Shown: positions 8,203 to 17,065 of the stretch, piece by piece
Layout of the letters: the number at the start of each line of letters is the position of its first letter
How positions within the stretch are numbered: the first letter of the stretch is position 1
Assembly (NCBI RefSeq): GCF_900114915.1
Contig: NZ_FOUS01000008.1
Span: 62,001 to 126,000 of the forward strand
Source: Bradyrhizobium sp. Rc3b
Lineage (GTDB): Bacteria; Pseudomonadota; Alphaproteobacteria; Rhizobiales; Xanthobacteraceae
DNA length: 64,000 nt
Reading direction: 5' to 3'
Notes under the pieces: generated by a model
What the model was told of the DNA's origin: nothing
What the model saw: the letters and a program-made list of their open reading frames with translations, nothing else
The model's database searches: none
Made by a program: the position numbers and the translations under genes

Positions 8203-8274
8203 CTACGCGCGCACGCCTCCCCGGGCCCCTGAGGCCGTGGTGGTTTTGGTCGTGCGTTTGGTGGTCGTGAACAT
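8203..8274 (-). CDS. Threonine-rich leader peptide of asd
   Basis: A 23-codon frame beginning MFTTTKRTTKTTTASG and ending in TAG. Eight of its first 13 codons are threonine and two are lysine, the end products of the pathway served by asd. Just after the Thr codons, the G-rich stretch GGGGCCCGGGG (about 8218-8228) can pair with GCCCC of the downstream terminator's first arm, giving the classic layout: control codons, antiterminator arm within the peptide, stop, terminator. No strong ribosome site precedes the ATG (GTCGCCGCC only), which is the main weakness. Attenuation by such leaders is well known for thr, his, trp and leu operons; a Thr/Lys leader before asd in this group is my inference. 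Confidence 0.65.
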   Translation of the reverse strand: MFTTTKRTTKTTTASGARGGVRA

Positions 8275-8351
8275 GGCGGCGACTTATGCGGGAGAGTTTT
8301 GCGCCCGTCAATGGCTTTTCACCCCGGTCGATGCCCGGGGCCGGACTCCCG

Positions 8352-8954
8352 CTATTTCGCCCTGGCGCCCGGCGGCTCAAGGGTGACCTCCTTGAGGTCG
8401 TCGCCGCTGACGACGACGATCGAAAAGTTCAGTCGGCCGCGTTCGCGCACCAAGCCGCCGCTGATCGCCTTGCCCGAGGCGGCGCGTTCGGCGACGCGGA
8501 CGGCATCGGCGAGGCGGTGCCTGATCGCACCGAGCGCTGCGAGGTTGTCGCGGTCCTCGTGGTCGAGCTCAGTGAGGGGGAGGGCGGCTTCGCCGCCGAC
8601 GAGCTCGCCGGTCGATGCATTGATGGTATGGCGCCAGATCCGGTCGTTGTGCAGGGTCTTCACCCGATACACCGGCACGCGGGCGGCCCCGTCGAAACTC
8701 ACATCCGCCGTGGTGGCGCCGGCGTGCCGGGCTTCGGCGATCGACATGGCCTGGCTGATCGAGATCGACGAGCTGCGGAAGCGCTCGATCTCGCGGCTGA
8801 CGGCTTGGCGGTCGGCCTCGGCATCACCATCTGTGTCGCTGTGAAGGGCGGTCGGCGTACCCGCGGTCACGATCGCCCGCGCAGGCGCGGCGAGGAGGAG
8901 TGCGGAGAAGGCGATCGCAAGCAATCGCGAGATATGTCGTTCAGCTGTCTTCAT
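8352..8954 (-). CDS. PepSY-type secreted protein
   Basis: A 200-residue protein starting at ATG 8954 with a signal peptide (LLAIAFSALLLAAPARA). The mature part contains PepSY-like features: ISISQAMSIAEARHAG, then YRVKTLHNDRIWRHTINASTGEL, where the VdxxTGei-type end is typical. PepSY domains bind or inhibit peptidases, or act as periplasmic modules. It may be regulated by the TetR protein encoded just upstream, because GTATCG palindromes lie 117-190 bases before its start. Confidence 0.75.
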   Translation of the reverse strand: MKTAERHISRLLAIAFSALLLAAPARAIVTAGTPTALHSDTDGDAEADRQAVSREIERFRSSSISISQAMSIAEARHAGATTADVSFDGAARVPVYRVKTLHNDRIWRHTINASTGELVGGEAALPLTELDHEDRDNLAALGAIRHRLADAVRVAERAASGKAISGGLVRERGRLNFSIVVVSGDDLKEVTLEPPGARAK

Positions 8955-9070
8955 GCTCGAAACCTCTGGCCGGCGAGCGGGCCTGATCATCCGAAAGAAG
9001 ACGCGGCCGACCTTGGGCATCGGTCGGCCGCGGAGCGTCGTGACGGGCTGTACCCGCCGCGGCGATCGAA

Positions 9071-9116
9071 GCGATACGGACCTCTTTGGGGCTGGTGAAA
9101 AAGCGGTCCGTATCGC
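9071..9116. promoter_or_regulatory. Inverted repeat with GTATCG half-sites upstream of PepSY gene
   Basis: A perfect 12-base inverted repeat, GCGATACGGACC (9071-9082) and GGTCCGTATCGC (9105-9116), with a 22-base spacer. Each arm contains the CGATAC/GTATCG element also found at 9126-9144 and 11347-11367. It may be a pair of regulator half-sites, or form a hairpin in the leader RNA. Confidence 0.5.
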
Positions 9117-9125
9117 CTTATAACT

Positions 9126-9144
9126 AAACCATACCGTATCGTTT
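9126..9144. promoter_or_regulatory. Putative TetR operator (site A)
   Basis: A 19-base palindrome centred on 9135, AAACCATAC-C-GTATCGTTT, with eight of nine paired positions matching. It is upstream of the PepSY gene and shares GTATCGTTTT with the site in front of the patatin gene. The TetR gene lies between the two sites. Confidence 0.55.
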
Positions 9145-9205
9145 TATTTTGGTCAATGCCGTCGGCCTCACCCCCATGGGGATAGATCGCGCGCTCACGG
9201 AATTG

Positions 9206-9988
9206 TCAGCGGGAGGGGCGGCGGCGCTGTGTGCTGCCCTTGGTCTCCTGGGCGCGGTCGGCAGGCCCCAGCGCGCCGGCCAGGAACAGCTTGATGGCCG
9301 CGCGCATGCGCTTTTCGGCGGCCTTCATCTCGAGGGCGGTTCCGAAGGTCGCCATGCGGTGGGTGTGACCGACGACCACGTCGAGAAACACCTCGGCTGC
9401 AATGTTGGTGTCCTCGACGTCGAGCGCGCCTTGCGCCACCAGACGGTCGAAGAAGCGCGCCGTGGTGGCGACGGCTTTCATCCAGCCTTCCTCCTTGCCG
9501 AGCTTGGCAACGTCGGGGAAGTTGATGGCCTGCGACGTCATCATGCGGCTGAAGGCGACGGCGTCGGGTCCGCAGGTGAATGTCAGCATCTCGCGCCCGA
9601 TCTCCACCAGGCGCTGCTCGACCGAGATGTCGGAGGCGCTGGAGAGCTGCGTCTCGGCGGCGGCCGACAATGGCGCAAGCCAGCGCGCAATCTCGCGCCT
9701 CAGCACGGCGGCAAACAGGCCGCGCTTGTCTCCGTAGCGGGAATAGACGGTGGGCTTGCTGACCCGGGCCGCTTCCGCGACCGCGTCGAGCGAGGTGGCG
9801 TCGAAGCCGCGGTCCAGGAACAGGCGGGTGGCGACCTCGATCAGCCGCTGGTCGCGCTCGATGGCGGCGGTCTTCGTCGGCCGGCCGCCGCGGGATTTCG
9901 GCACCTCGCGCCGCGGCGCTGCTGGTCTCGTCCTGGTCGCAGTCAATCCCATGCCCAATGATTCCTGCGCGCTTCTGACAGTCGTCAT
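9206..9988 (-). CDS. TetR/AcrR-family transcriptional regulator
   Basis: About 260 residues from ATG 9988 (249 from the alternative ATG at 9952). After a basic N-terminal tail, the DNA-binding domain is clear: LIEVATRLFLDRGF, then the helix-turn-helix LDAVAEAARVSKPTVYSRYG. The C-terminal ligand domain resembles the AefR-like group (TFTCGPDAVAFSRMM). Neighbours on the same strand are a PepSY protein downstream and a patatin lipase upstream; near-identical palindromes precede both, so these are the likely targets. The ligand is unknown. Confidence 0.9.
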   Translation of the reverse strand: MTTVRSAQESLGMGLTATRTRPAAPRREVPKSRGGRPTKTAAIERDQRLIEVATRLFLDRGFDATSLDAVAEAARVSKPTVYSRYGDKRGLFAAVLRREIARWLAPLSAAAETQLSSASDISVEQRLVEIGREMLTFTCGPDAVAFSRMMTSQAINFPDVAKLGKEEGWMKAVATTARFFDRLVAQGALDVEDTNIAAEVFLDVVVGHTHRMATFGTALEMKAAEKRMRAAIKLFLAGALGPADRAQETKGSTQRRRPSR

Positions 9989-10088
9989 TCGCTCTATATC
10001 GCGCAGGAGGGGAGGCGTCATCGCGAATCTGGCCGAATTGGCCGTATCGTCAACGGTTTCGGCAGGGCCTCGTTCCGTCTCCGGAAGC

Positions 10089-11297
10089 TCATGGCACCGT
10101 CGAGCTCCAGGCCTGACCGGCAGCGGCCTTGTCATATCCGTATTGGTAGAGCGCCCGCATATAGGCGGTGTCGAACCCTTCCGAAGGCGGCGCCGGATAC
10201 TCGCGCGCGATGTAGGAGAGGTGGAAGCCGAGACGGTTGCGCTTGGCGAAATCATAGGTCGAGAAGATGATCGAGCGCGTCTGCGACTGGGTGATCGCCG
10301 ACAGGCTGCGCGAGGCGACATCGATGGTGCCGTTGGAGACCAGCTCGAAATTGCGTTCGATCTTCTTGTTGACGAGGATGTAGATGTCCATCTTCGCGTT
10401 GCCGGGCAGGCGGTTGCCCTGGAAAAGCAGGGCTTCCGGCAGCGTCAGCACCGGCGCGGTCACGCCGCCGTCGACATGCATCTCCTGAAACTTGCGGCCC
10501 TGACCCTCGGCGTCGATCATGATCGGCGGAAACACAAGGGGGATGCTGGCGGAGGCCGCCATCACGTCGCGAAAAAGTTTGAGCGCCTCGGGCGTGCCGA
10601 CCGCGGCGATCTTGCCCATGTCCCAGATCGCGGTGCGCTGGGTGTCGAGATCGGTCGTCACCACCAACAGCTTTCGGCCCTTGGCATTCTCGCGCGCGAC
10701 TTGCGCCATGACCTCCGGCCCGACATAGCGGGCGACGAGCTCGCGCAGCCTCGTGTTGCCGAACAGGCCGGATCCGAACAGCACGCGCATGATGCTGGGA
10801 TCGTTCAACAGGGTCTCGGCGATGCCGCTGGTATAGACCTCCTTCAGCGTGTCGTCGTATTGCGAGCCCAGAAATGCAAACGGTGCGATCAGGCCGCCGG
10901 TGCTCACGCCCGAGACGACGGAGAAGGTGGGCCGGGTTCTGGCCGCGGTCCAGCCGTTGAGCACGCCGACGCCGTAGGCGCCATCGGCGCCGCCGCCGGA
11001 GAGCGCCAGATAGGACTTCGTCGCGGTGCTGGTGTCCTTCTCGAAGCTGAATTTCGTGATGGGCTCGTCGGCGTAGCGCCTGAGGCCATCGATCTCGAGC
11101 ACGCGCGATGTGCTGGCTTCTGCGGCCGTATAAGGTGTCCGGGGCAGCGAGGTGCAGGTGCCGAGCACCAGGCTGCACGCCAGGACCAGAAATCCGGCCA
11201 GGCGGCCGCCTGTCTGCCTGATCCAGTCATGCGAGCGGCCGGCGACGTCAGTCGAGCAGGAAGCGAAGGGCATTGTCGGTGGCTGGCGATCACGCAT
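10089..11297 (-). CDS. Patatin-like phospholipase, exported
   Basis: A 402-residue patatin-family lipid acyl hydrolase. The oxyanion hole SGGGADGAYG is at residues 100-109, the nucleophile elbow GVSTG gives Ser132, and the dyad Asp is in HVDGG (Asp276). A hydrophobic N-terminal segment (GFLVLACSLVLGTC) followed by Cys48 suggests a lipoprotein or signal-anchored periplasmic enzyme. The start is uncertain: ATG 11297 and ATG 11273 are both possible and neither has a strong ribosome site. A palindrome of the kind next to the TetR gene lies 50 bases upstream. Confidence 0.88.
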   Translation of the reverse strand: MRDRQPPTMPFASCSTDVAGRSHDWIRQTGGRLAGFLVLACSLVLGTCTSLPRTPYTAAEASTSRVLEIDGLRRYADEPITKFSFEKDTSTATKSYLALSGGGADGAYGVGVLNGWTAARTRPTFSVVSGVSTGGLIAPFAFLGSQYDDTLKEVYTSGIAETLLNDPSIMRVLFGSGLFGNTRLRELVARYVGPEVMAQVARENAKGRKLLVVTTDLDTQRTAIWDMGKIAAVGTPEALKLFRDVMAASASIPLVFPPIMIDAEGQGRKFQEMHVDGGVTAPVLTLPEALLFQGNRLPGNAKMDIYILVNKKIERNFELVSNGTIDVASRSLSAITQSQTRSIIFSTYDFAKRNRLGFHLSYIAREYPAPPSEGFDTAYMRALYQYGYDKAAAGQAWSSTVP

Positions 11298-11346
11298 TTA
11301 CCGCCGCCGGCAAATTCGCCGCGGCATCTCGTCCAGCCCCCAGGAT

Positions 11347-11367
11347 AAAACTACACTGTATCGTTTT
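11347..11367. promoter_or_regulatory. Putative TetR operator (site B)
   Basis: A 21-base imperfect palindrome centred on 11357: AAAAC at the left end, GTATCGTTTT on the right half, with eight of ten paired positions matching. It lies 50 bases upstream of the patatin start, where a repressor would cover the promoter. Confidence 0.55.
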
Positions 11368-11488
11368 GTTTAACAAGGGTGGCGGTACGAGTTTTCGCGT
11401 CGATTATGTCCCAGTCCGAGGCACTGACCGGCCACTGTGTGGGTTGGGCGGGTTGATCGGCTTCCTCCGACACGCAATAAGCACGGCC

Positions 11489-12634
11489 ATGAATCCGGAC
11501 CATGATCTTCCCAATCACTTTGAATTGCTCGGCACTGATGGTGCCGCGCGGACCGGGCGCCTGACCACGCCTCATGGCGTGGTGCGCACGCCCGCCTTCA
11601 TGCCGGTCGGCACCGCTGGCGCCATGAAGGGTATGCACTGGCGCGAGGTGCGCGATGCCGGCGCCGACATCGTGCTTGGCAACACCTATCACCTGATGCT
11701 GCGTCCGAGCGCCGAGCGGATCGCAGCCCTTGGCGGCTTGCAGCAGTTCACCGGCTGGAACGGGCCGATGCTGACGGATTCCGGCGGCTTCCAGGTGATG
11801 TCGCTGTCGGACCTGCGGAAGGTCACCGAGAACGCCGTCACCTTCCGTTCGCATATCGACGGTGCCAAGGTCGAACTGTCGCCGGAGCGCTCGATCGAAG
11901 TGCAGCGCTTGCTTGGCTCCGATATCGCCATGCAGATGGACGAGTGCGTGCGGCTGCCGGCCGAGCGCGCCGACATTGAGCGTGCGATGCAATTGTCGCT
12001 GCGCTGGGCCGAGCGAAGCAAGCGCGCCTTCGAGAGCGCGCCCGACGGCTACATGCTGTTCGGCATCGTGCAGGGCGGCGACGTCCCGCAGCTTCGCCAC
12101 GAGAGCGTGCAAGGTCTCGTGGCGACCGGTTTCCACGGCTATGCGATCGGCGGCCTTGCCGTCGGCGAGCCGCAGGCGGTGATGCTGGCGATGATCGACG
12201 AGACCGCACCATTGCTGCCGAAAGAGCGCCCGCGCTATCTGATGGGCGTCGGCACGCCCGACGACATCCTCGAAGCCGTCAAACGCGGCATCGACATGTT
12301 CGATTGCGTGATGCCGACGCGCAATGGCCGGCACGGCGTCGCCTTCACCCGCTTCGGCCAGGTGAATTTGCGCAATGCCCGCCACGCCGACGATCCGCGT
12401 CCGCTGGATGAGGAGAGCTCATGGCCGTCGGCGCGCAACTGCGCGCGCGCCTATCTGCATCACCTCGTCAAGGCGGGCGAGACGCTGGGGGCGATGCTGC
12501 TGTCTGAAATCAATATCGCTTACTACCAGTTCCTGATGCAGGGCATCCGGGACGCGATCGCACATGGAAAATTCGATGAGTTCTATCAGCGTACGCGCGC
12601 GGACTGGGCGAGGGGCGATATCGCCCCGCGCTAG
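11489..12634 (+). CDS. tgt: tRNA-guanine transglycosylase
   Basis: A 381-residue enzyme exchanging G34 of tRNAs (Asp, Asn, His, Tyr) for preQ1, upstream of QueA in queuosine synthesis. The catalytic Asp is in MLTDSGGFQVMS (Asp97), and the second active-site Asp in MFDCVMPTRNGRHG. The start ATG 11489 (MNPDHDLPNHFELL) matches family length; a longer frame from 11273 is not needed. Oddity: the zinc site, normally CxCxxC, reads EESSWPSARNCARAY near residue 310, so the three zinc cysteines are absent, although the surrounding NLRNARHADD and RAYLHHL are conserved. Confidence 0.96.
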   Translation: MNPDHDLPNHFELLGTDGAARTGRLTTPHGVVRTPAFMPVGTAGAMKGMHWREVRDAGADIVLGNTYHLMLRPSAERIAALGGLQQFTGWNGPMLTDSGGFQVMSLSDLRKVTENAVTFRSHIDGAKVELSPERSIEVQRLLGSDIAMQMDECVRLPAERADIERAMQLSLRWAERSKRAFESAPDGYMLFGIVQGGDVPQLRHESVQGLVATGFHGYAIGGLAVGEPQAVMLAMIDETAPLLPKERPRYLMGVGTPDDILEAVKRGIDMFDCVMPTRNGRHGVAFTRFGQVNLRNARHADDPRPLDEESSWPSARNCARAYLHHLVKAGETLGAMLLSEINIAYYQFLMQGIRDAIAHGKFDEFYQRTRADWARGDIAPR

Positions 12635-12644
12635 GGAAATAACG

Positions 12645-12863
12645 CTAGTTGCACACGATCCGCTGCTTGACGGCGTGCTTGGTGACAAAGCCATAGCCGC
12701 AATTGTCGCAGGTCCAGAGATAGCTGATGAAATGGTCCGACACATACGCAGATGCTTCGGCGGCGACCATGGAGTCGGCGCACACGGGACAGGTCGGCAA
12801 CTCGCTGCAACGCGGATCACGCCTTAGCGCTACGGTCGGCATCACTTCAGCAACTGCTGACAT
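12645..12863 (-). CDS. Small zinc-ribbon-like protein
   Basis: A 72-residue protein with two CxxC pairs, CPVC (near residue 25) and CDNCG (near residue 52), spaced as in zinc ribbons, and an aromatic centre (HFISYLWTC). A strong GGGAGG ribosome site precedes ATG 12863. Function unknown; similar small proteins recur in Bradyrhizobium and two others occur in this window (21257-21484 and 23602-23886). Confidence 0.75.
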   Translation of the reverse strand: MSAVAEVMPTVALRRDPRCSELPTCPVCADSMVAAEASAYVSDHFISYLWTCDNCGYGFVTKHAVKQRIVCN

Positions 12864-13084
12864 CGTGTGACCTCCCTGCTTTGAGACCTAAGTCTAACAT
12901 AAGCAGAATCAGTTGACGAGGTCGCAACACAAATGCGTTGGTTTTCTGCTAATTGAAGCTCACGCGATTTTGCGATGCAGCGTATTTAACATGTGCCGCA
13001 TTCTCGCTTGCGTGTCGTCGCAGGCTATCCGTAACTGCGCATGAGCTGCGTAAGAAGCGCAAGTGTCGTCACAGGGAGTTCATC

Positions 13085-14062
<978 letters not shown>

Positions 14063-14065
14063 GAC

Positions 14066-14308
14066 ATGGCGGATCAACCCCCGAGGCGGCCGCGCACACT
14101 CGGAGATGCCAGGACCGAGGCCGAGGCGGCATTCAAGAAGGTGACAGCCAAGGTCGCCGCGGCCCCGCCGAAGCCGAACGTGGCGCCGGGAATCAGGGAG
14201 CAGGTGACGCTGCGCATCGATCAGGACGTGCTGGAGTTTTTCCAGGAGGGCGGACCGGGTTGGCAGGACCGCATCAACGAGGCGTTGCGCAAGGCCGCGG
14301 GGAAGTAG
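14066..14308 (+). CDS. BrnA-like antitoxin-family protein, no toxin partner
   Basis: An 80-residue protein: a proline-rich basic N-terminus, then VTLRIDQDVLEFFQEGGPGWQ and RINEALRKAAGK, the ribbon-helix-helix pattern of the BrnA antitoxin family (VTLRLDxDVlxwFRxxGxGyQxRiNaxLR). BrnA normally follows its toxin BrnT, but no BrnT is adjacent; instead it follows cysK by four bases. It may be a free-standing DNA-binding regulator. Confidence 0.75.
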   Translation: MADQPPRRPRTLGDARTEAEAAFKKVTAKVAAAPPKPNVAPGIREQVTLRIDQDVLEFFQEGGPGWQDRINEALRKAAGK

Positions 14309-14356
14309 CTAACCTCGCAATGGCGGGCATGCTGCGACACCGTCGCACCAAAGAAA

Positions 14357-14384
14357 AGGCCCGGCGCGAGCCGGGCTTTTGTGT
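14357..14384 (+). terminator. Terminator of the cysK operon
   Basis: GGCCCGGC-GCGA-GCCGGGC followed by TTTTGTGTTTT; strong stem, T-rich tail, located 50 bases after the BrnA-like gene. Confidence 0.85.
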
Positions 14385-14402
14385 TTTCAAGCTTACCGCA
14401 TC

Positions 14403-15836
14403 TCAGCGGCGGAACATGCCGCCCATCATGCCACCGACGACGCCGCCCACGAACGCCGCGCCGGCGGCATCGCCGGGATTGCTGCGCTGGGGAGCCGGTG
14501 CCGGTGCCGGTGCGCTGCTGCCTGCGGGCGCGGCGGCACGGCGGGCCGCCTTCTGGCTGTTGTCGCTCGCGGTCGGCGGGGCGGCCTGGACCTCCGAGAT
14601 CAGGGCCTTGTGCTGGTGCTTGTTGAGGTAACCCGATGAGGGATAGCCGCGCGCGGCCTGCCAGCGCTTGAGCACGGTCCGGGTCTCATCACTGAACACG
14701 CCGGTCTGCTTGGTGTCGAAGCCGAGCCCGGTGAGGCGACGCTGCACGTCGCGGCGCTGGGTCTTGTCGAGGCCGATCTGATCCTCGGTGAGCTGGGTGG
14801 CCTCGTCGGTAAAGGTCGCCGGATCGACGCCGGCGTTGAGGGTGCGCGTCGCGGTCGACGGGCCGCTCTTGATGGCCGCGAGGCGTGCCAGCGCCAGCGC
14901 CTTGAACTGACCGTTCGGATAGGCGGAGAGATAGGCGTTGAGCTCTTCCGGCTTGTTGGACTCTTTCACCGAGCGCCAATATTCGAGCTCGACGCCGTCC
15001 GAGCTGCCGCTCGCCGCCGGCACGATGCCAGAAGCGGTCGGCGCCGCGTTGGCGACCTGGGTTGTCGGAGCCTGGTTGAGATAGACCGAGCCGGTCAAGT
15101 TGGTGTGGCCCCAGGGCAGCTGACCCTTGCGGGTCTCTTCATTGACTTGGGCGCGCACCGACGTCATCGCCTGCTGGATCTCGATGCCGGGCTTGGTGAT
15201 GTTGTCGATCAGCGCACGGGTGAACGGGCTGTTGTTGCCCTCCTGACCGTCGAGCGCGGTCTGGCCGGGGCCGGTGGCGAACGCGATGAGAGTGCCTTCA
15301 CCGGATTTCATCTCGGCAAGACCGCTCTGTACGTTGACGCTGCGCGTCGCGGAGTTCGACTTGATCTTGGCGGCGAACGGATTGTCGCGGCAGGCATCCA
15401 GGAAGACGAGCTTGACCTTGGCATCGCCCATGGTCTGCTCGAGCGTCAGATCGATGTTGATGGCGGCGCCCAGCTTGACGTCCATCTCCGACTTGATGTC
15501 GGCGTCGACCGGCAGCAGGTAATTGGTGCCGCTGACGGCGATGCCGTGGCCGGCATAATAGAACAGCGCGATGTCGGAGCCCTGCGCCTTGCGCCCGAAG
15601 TCGAGCAGCTTCTCCGTCATCTGGTCGCGGCTGAGATTGGAGCCTTCGATCACCTCGAAGCCGACATTGCGCAGCGTCGCCGCCATCGCCTTGGCATCGA
15701 TCGGCGGGTTCGGCAATTGTGCGACGTTCTTGTAGGAGCCGTTGCCGACGACGAAGGCGACACGACGGTCCGCCTTCGCGGCACTGACCGACAGTGCCAC
15801 GCACATGAGCGAAGCGAGGAGCGTGAGATAGCGCAT
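14403..15836 (-). CDS. Secreted caspase-family (peptidase C14-like) protein
   Basis: A 477-residue protein starting at ATG 15836 with a signal peptide (MRYLTLLASLMCVALSVSAAKA). The caspase-like domain follows: RVAFVVGNGSY, then the catalytic dyad His97 (FYYAGHGIA) and Cys149 (FLDACRDNP). Later comes a peptidoglycan-binding-like repeat (RRDVQRRLTGLGFDTKQTG, residues about 390-450), an Ala/Pro-rich linker and a glycine/methionine-rich end (GGVVGGMMGGMFRR). The export signal and wall-binding-like module suggest action in the envelope. Bacterial metacaspases usually cleave after Arg or Lys; the target is unknown. Confidence 0.88.
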   Translation of the reverse strand: MRYLTLLASLMCVALSVSAAKADRRVAFVVGNGSYKNVAQLPNPPIDAKAMAATLRNVGFEVIEGSNLSRDQMTEKLLDFGRKAQGSDIALFYYAGHGIAVSGTNYLLPVDADIKSEMDVKLGAAINIDLTLEQTMGDAKVKLVFLDACRDNPFAAKIKSNSATRSVNVQSGLAEMKSGEGTLIAFATGPGQTALDGQEGNNSPFTRALIDNITKPGIEIQQAMTSVRAQVNEETRKGQLPWGHTNLTGSVYLNQAPTTQVANAAPTASGIVPAASGSSDGVELEYWRSVKESNKPEELNAYLSAYPNGQFKALALARLAAIKSGPSTATRTLNAGVDPATFTDEATQLTEDQIGLDKTQRRDVQRRLTGLGFDTKQTGVFSDETRTVLKRWQAARGYPSSGYLNKHQHKALISEVQAAPPTASDNSQKAARRAAAPAGSSAPAPAPAPQRSNPGDAAGAAFVGGVVGGMMGGMFRR

Positions 15837-16037
15837 TCTGAAATCCCCAGAATCGAATTGCAGGCAGCAACGAATTGGCAACAAACCTACACGAAGTGCC
15901 CGACTTCGCGCCACCGAAACGGCGGTCCGTTGCGTGCAACCCGCTGCTGTGTGGCCGAATGTGCACGATGGAAATGATTCCCAACGTGATCCAAATCACA
16001 CGGCCACTTTGTTTTGTCGCGCGAGGCAGCGCGAGGT

Positions 16038-16913
16038 TCACGGCGCGCGGGCGGGAACCGCTGAGGCCGGCTTCAAATTCAGCAGATTGCCACAGAGGAT
16101 CAGCACAGCGCCGAGCACGGTCCAGGCGTCGAGCCGCTCGGAATACAGCAGCCAGCCGGCCGTCGCAGTCAGTGGAACCCGGAGGAAGTCCATGGGAACC
16201 ACGATTGTCGCATCGGCATGTCGGAGCGCGCTGGCAAGGCAATAATGCGAGAAAGTGCCGCAGACACCGATGACGAAGAGCCATCCCCAAAGGTAGGCTG
16301 ACGGCCAGGTCCAGACGGCGAATGTCGGCACCAGGCCCACGACCATCTGCACGATGATCATCCAGAACAGGATCGACAAGGCGCTCTCGGTCCGAGTCAG
16401 CGATTTCGCCAGGATCATCGAGACGCTGAAGCCGATTGCAGCCCCGAGCGCGATCAGTTGGCCCGGATTGATCTCGCTGGTGGCGGGTCGCACGATCATG
16501 ACGACGCCGACGATGCCGAGCACGACGGCGGCGATCTTCCAGATCGTCATGCGTTCAGACAGGAACGTTGCGGCCAGCACCGCAGTCCAGATCGGCATGG
16601 TGAACTCGATCGCCACCACCTGCCCGATTCCGATCAGCGTCAGTGCGTAGAACCAGCCGAGCTGCGCGAAATAATGGACCCCATTGCGTGCAAGGTGCTG
16701 CGGCAGGCGTTTGGTCGCGACCGCCTTGAAGCCGCCGGCGCGGTAGATGAGCGGCAGGAGCAGCGTGAGACCGATCACCGAACGCACTTCCATGATCTGG
16801 AAGACGTTGAGCTCCCGCGTGGTCTCGCGCCCGGCAACCGCCATGACCAGCATCAGCGACAGCCAGCCGGCCATCCACAATGCAGCCATCGTTTTGGACG
16901 GTGTCGAGCTCAT
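16038..16913 (-). CDS. EamA/DMT-family membrane transporter
   Basis: About 291 residues from ATG 16913 (309 from ATG 16967), with about ten hydrophobic segments in two EamA halves (GIGQVVAIEFTMPIWTAVLAA... and CGTFSHYCLASALRHADATIVVPMDF). Members export metabolites such as amino acids or nucleobases. Transcribed divergently from the RidA gene. The substrate cannot be read from sequence. Confidence 0.9.
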   Translation of the reverse strand: MSSTPSKTMAALWMAGWLSLMLVMAVAGRETTRELNVFQIMEVRSVIGLTLLLPLIYRAGGFKAVATKRLPQHLARNGVHYFAQLGWFYALTLIGIGQVVAIEFTMPIWTAVLAATFLSERMTIWKIAAVVLGIVGVVMIVRPATSEINPGQLIALGAAIGFSVSMILAKSLTRTESALSILFWMIIVQMVVGLVPTFAVWTWPSAYLWGWLFVIGVCGTFSHYCLASALRHADATIVVPMDFLRVPLTATAGWLLYSERLDAWTVLGAVLILCGNLLNLKPASAVPARAP

Positions 16914-17065
16914 TGGGGCAGGGTGCTGGTGGATGGAATGTGAAAGGACGGCCGGTATCGACGACATCGCCACCGTTTGCAACGGCCAAATCTGCGGATG
17001 CAGCGATGCAGGGCGACGTGCTAAGGCATCAACGAACAACGACAGAAAATGGGAGAAATCCGCTC

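Noticed and set aside
10089..11297. Patatin lipase as a CBASS effector
   Set aside because: No nucleotide cyclase, HORMA or Cap gene nearby; the protein has an export signal and its neighbours are TetR and PepSY genes.
14403..15836. Caspase-like protein as part of an anti-phage defence system
   Set aside because: It is exported, stands alone on its strand and has no sensor or gasdermin-like partner.
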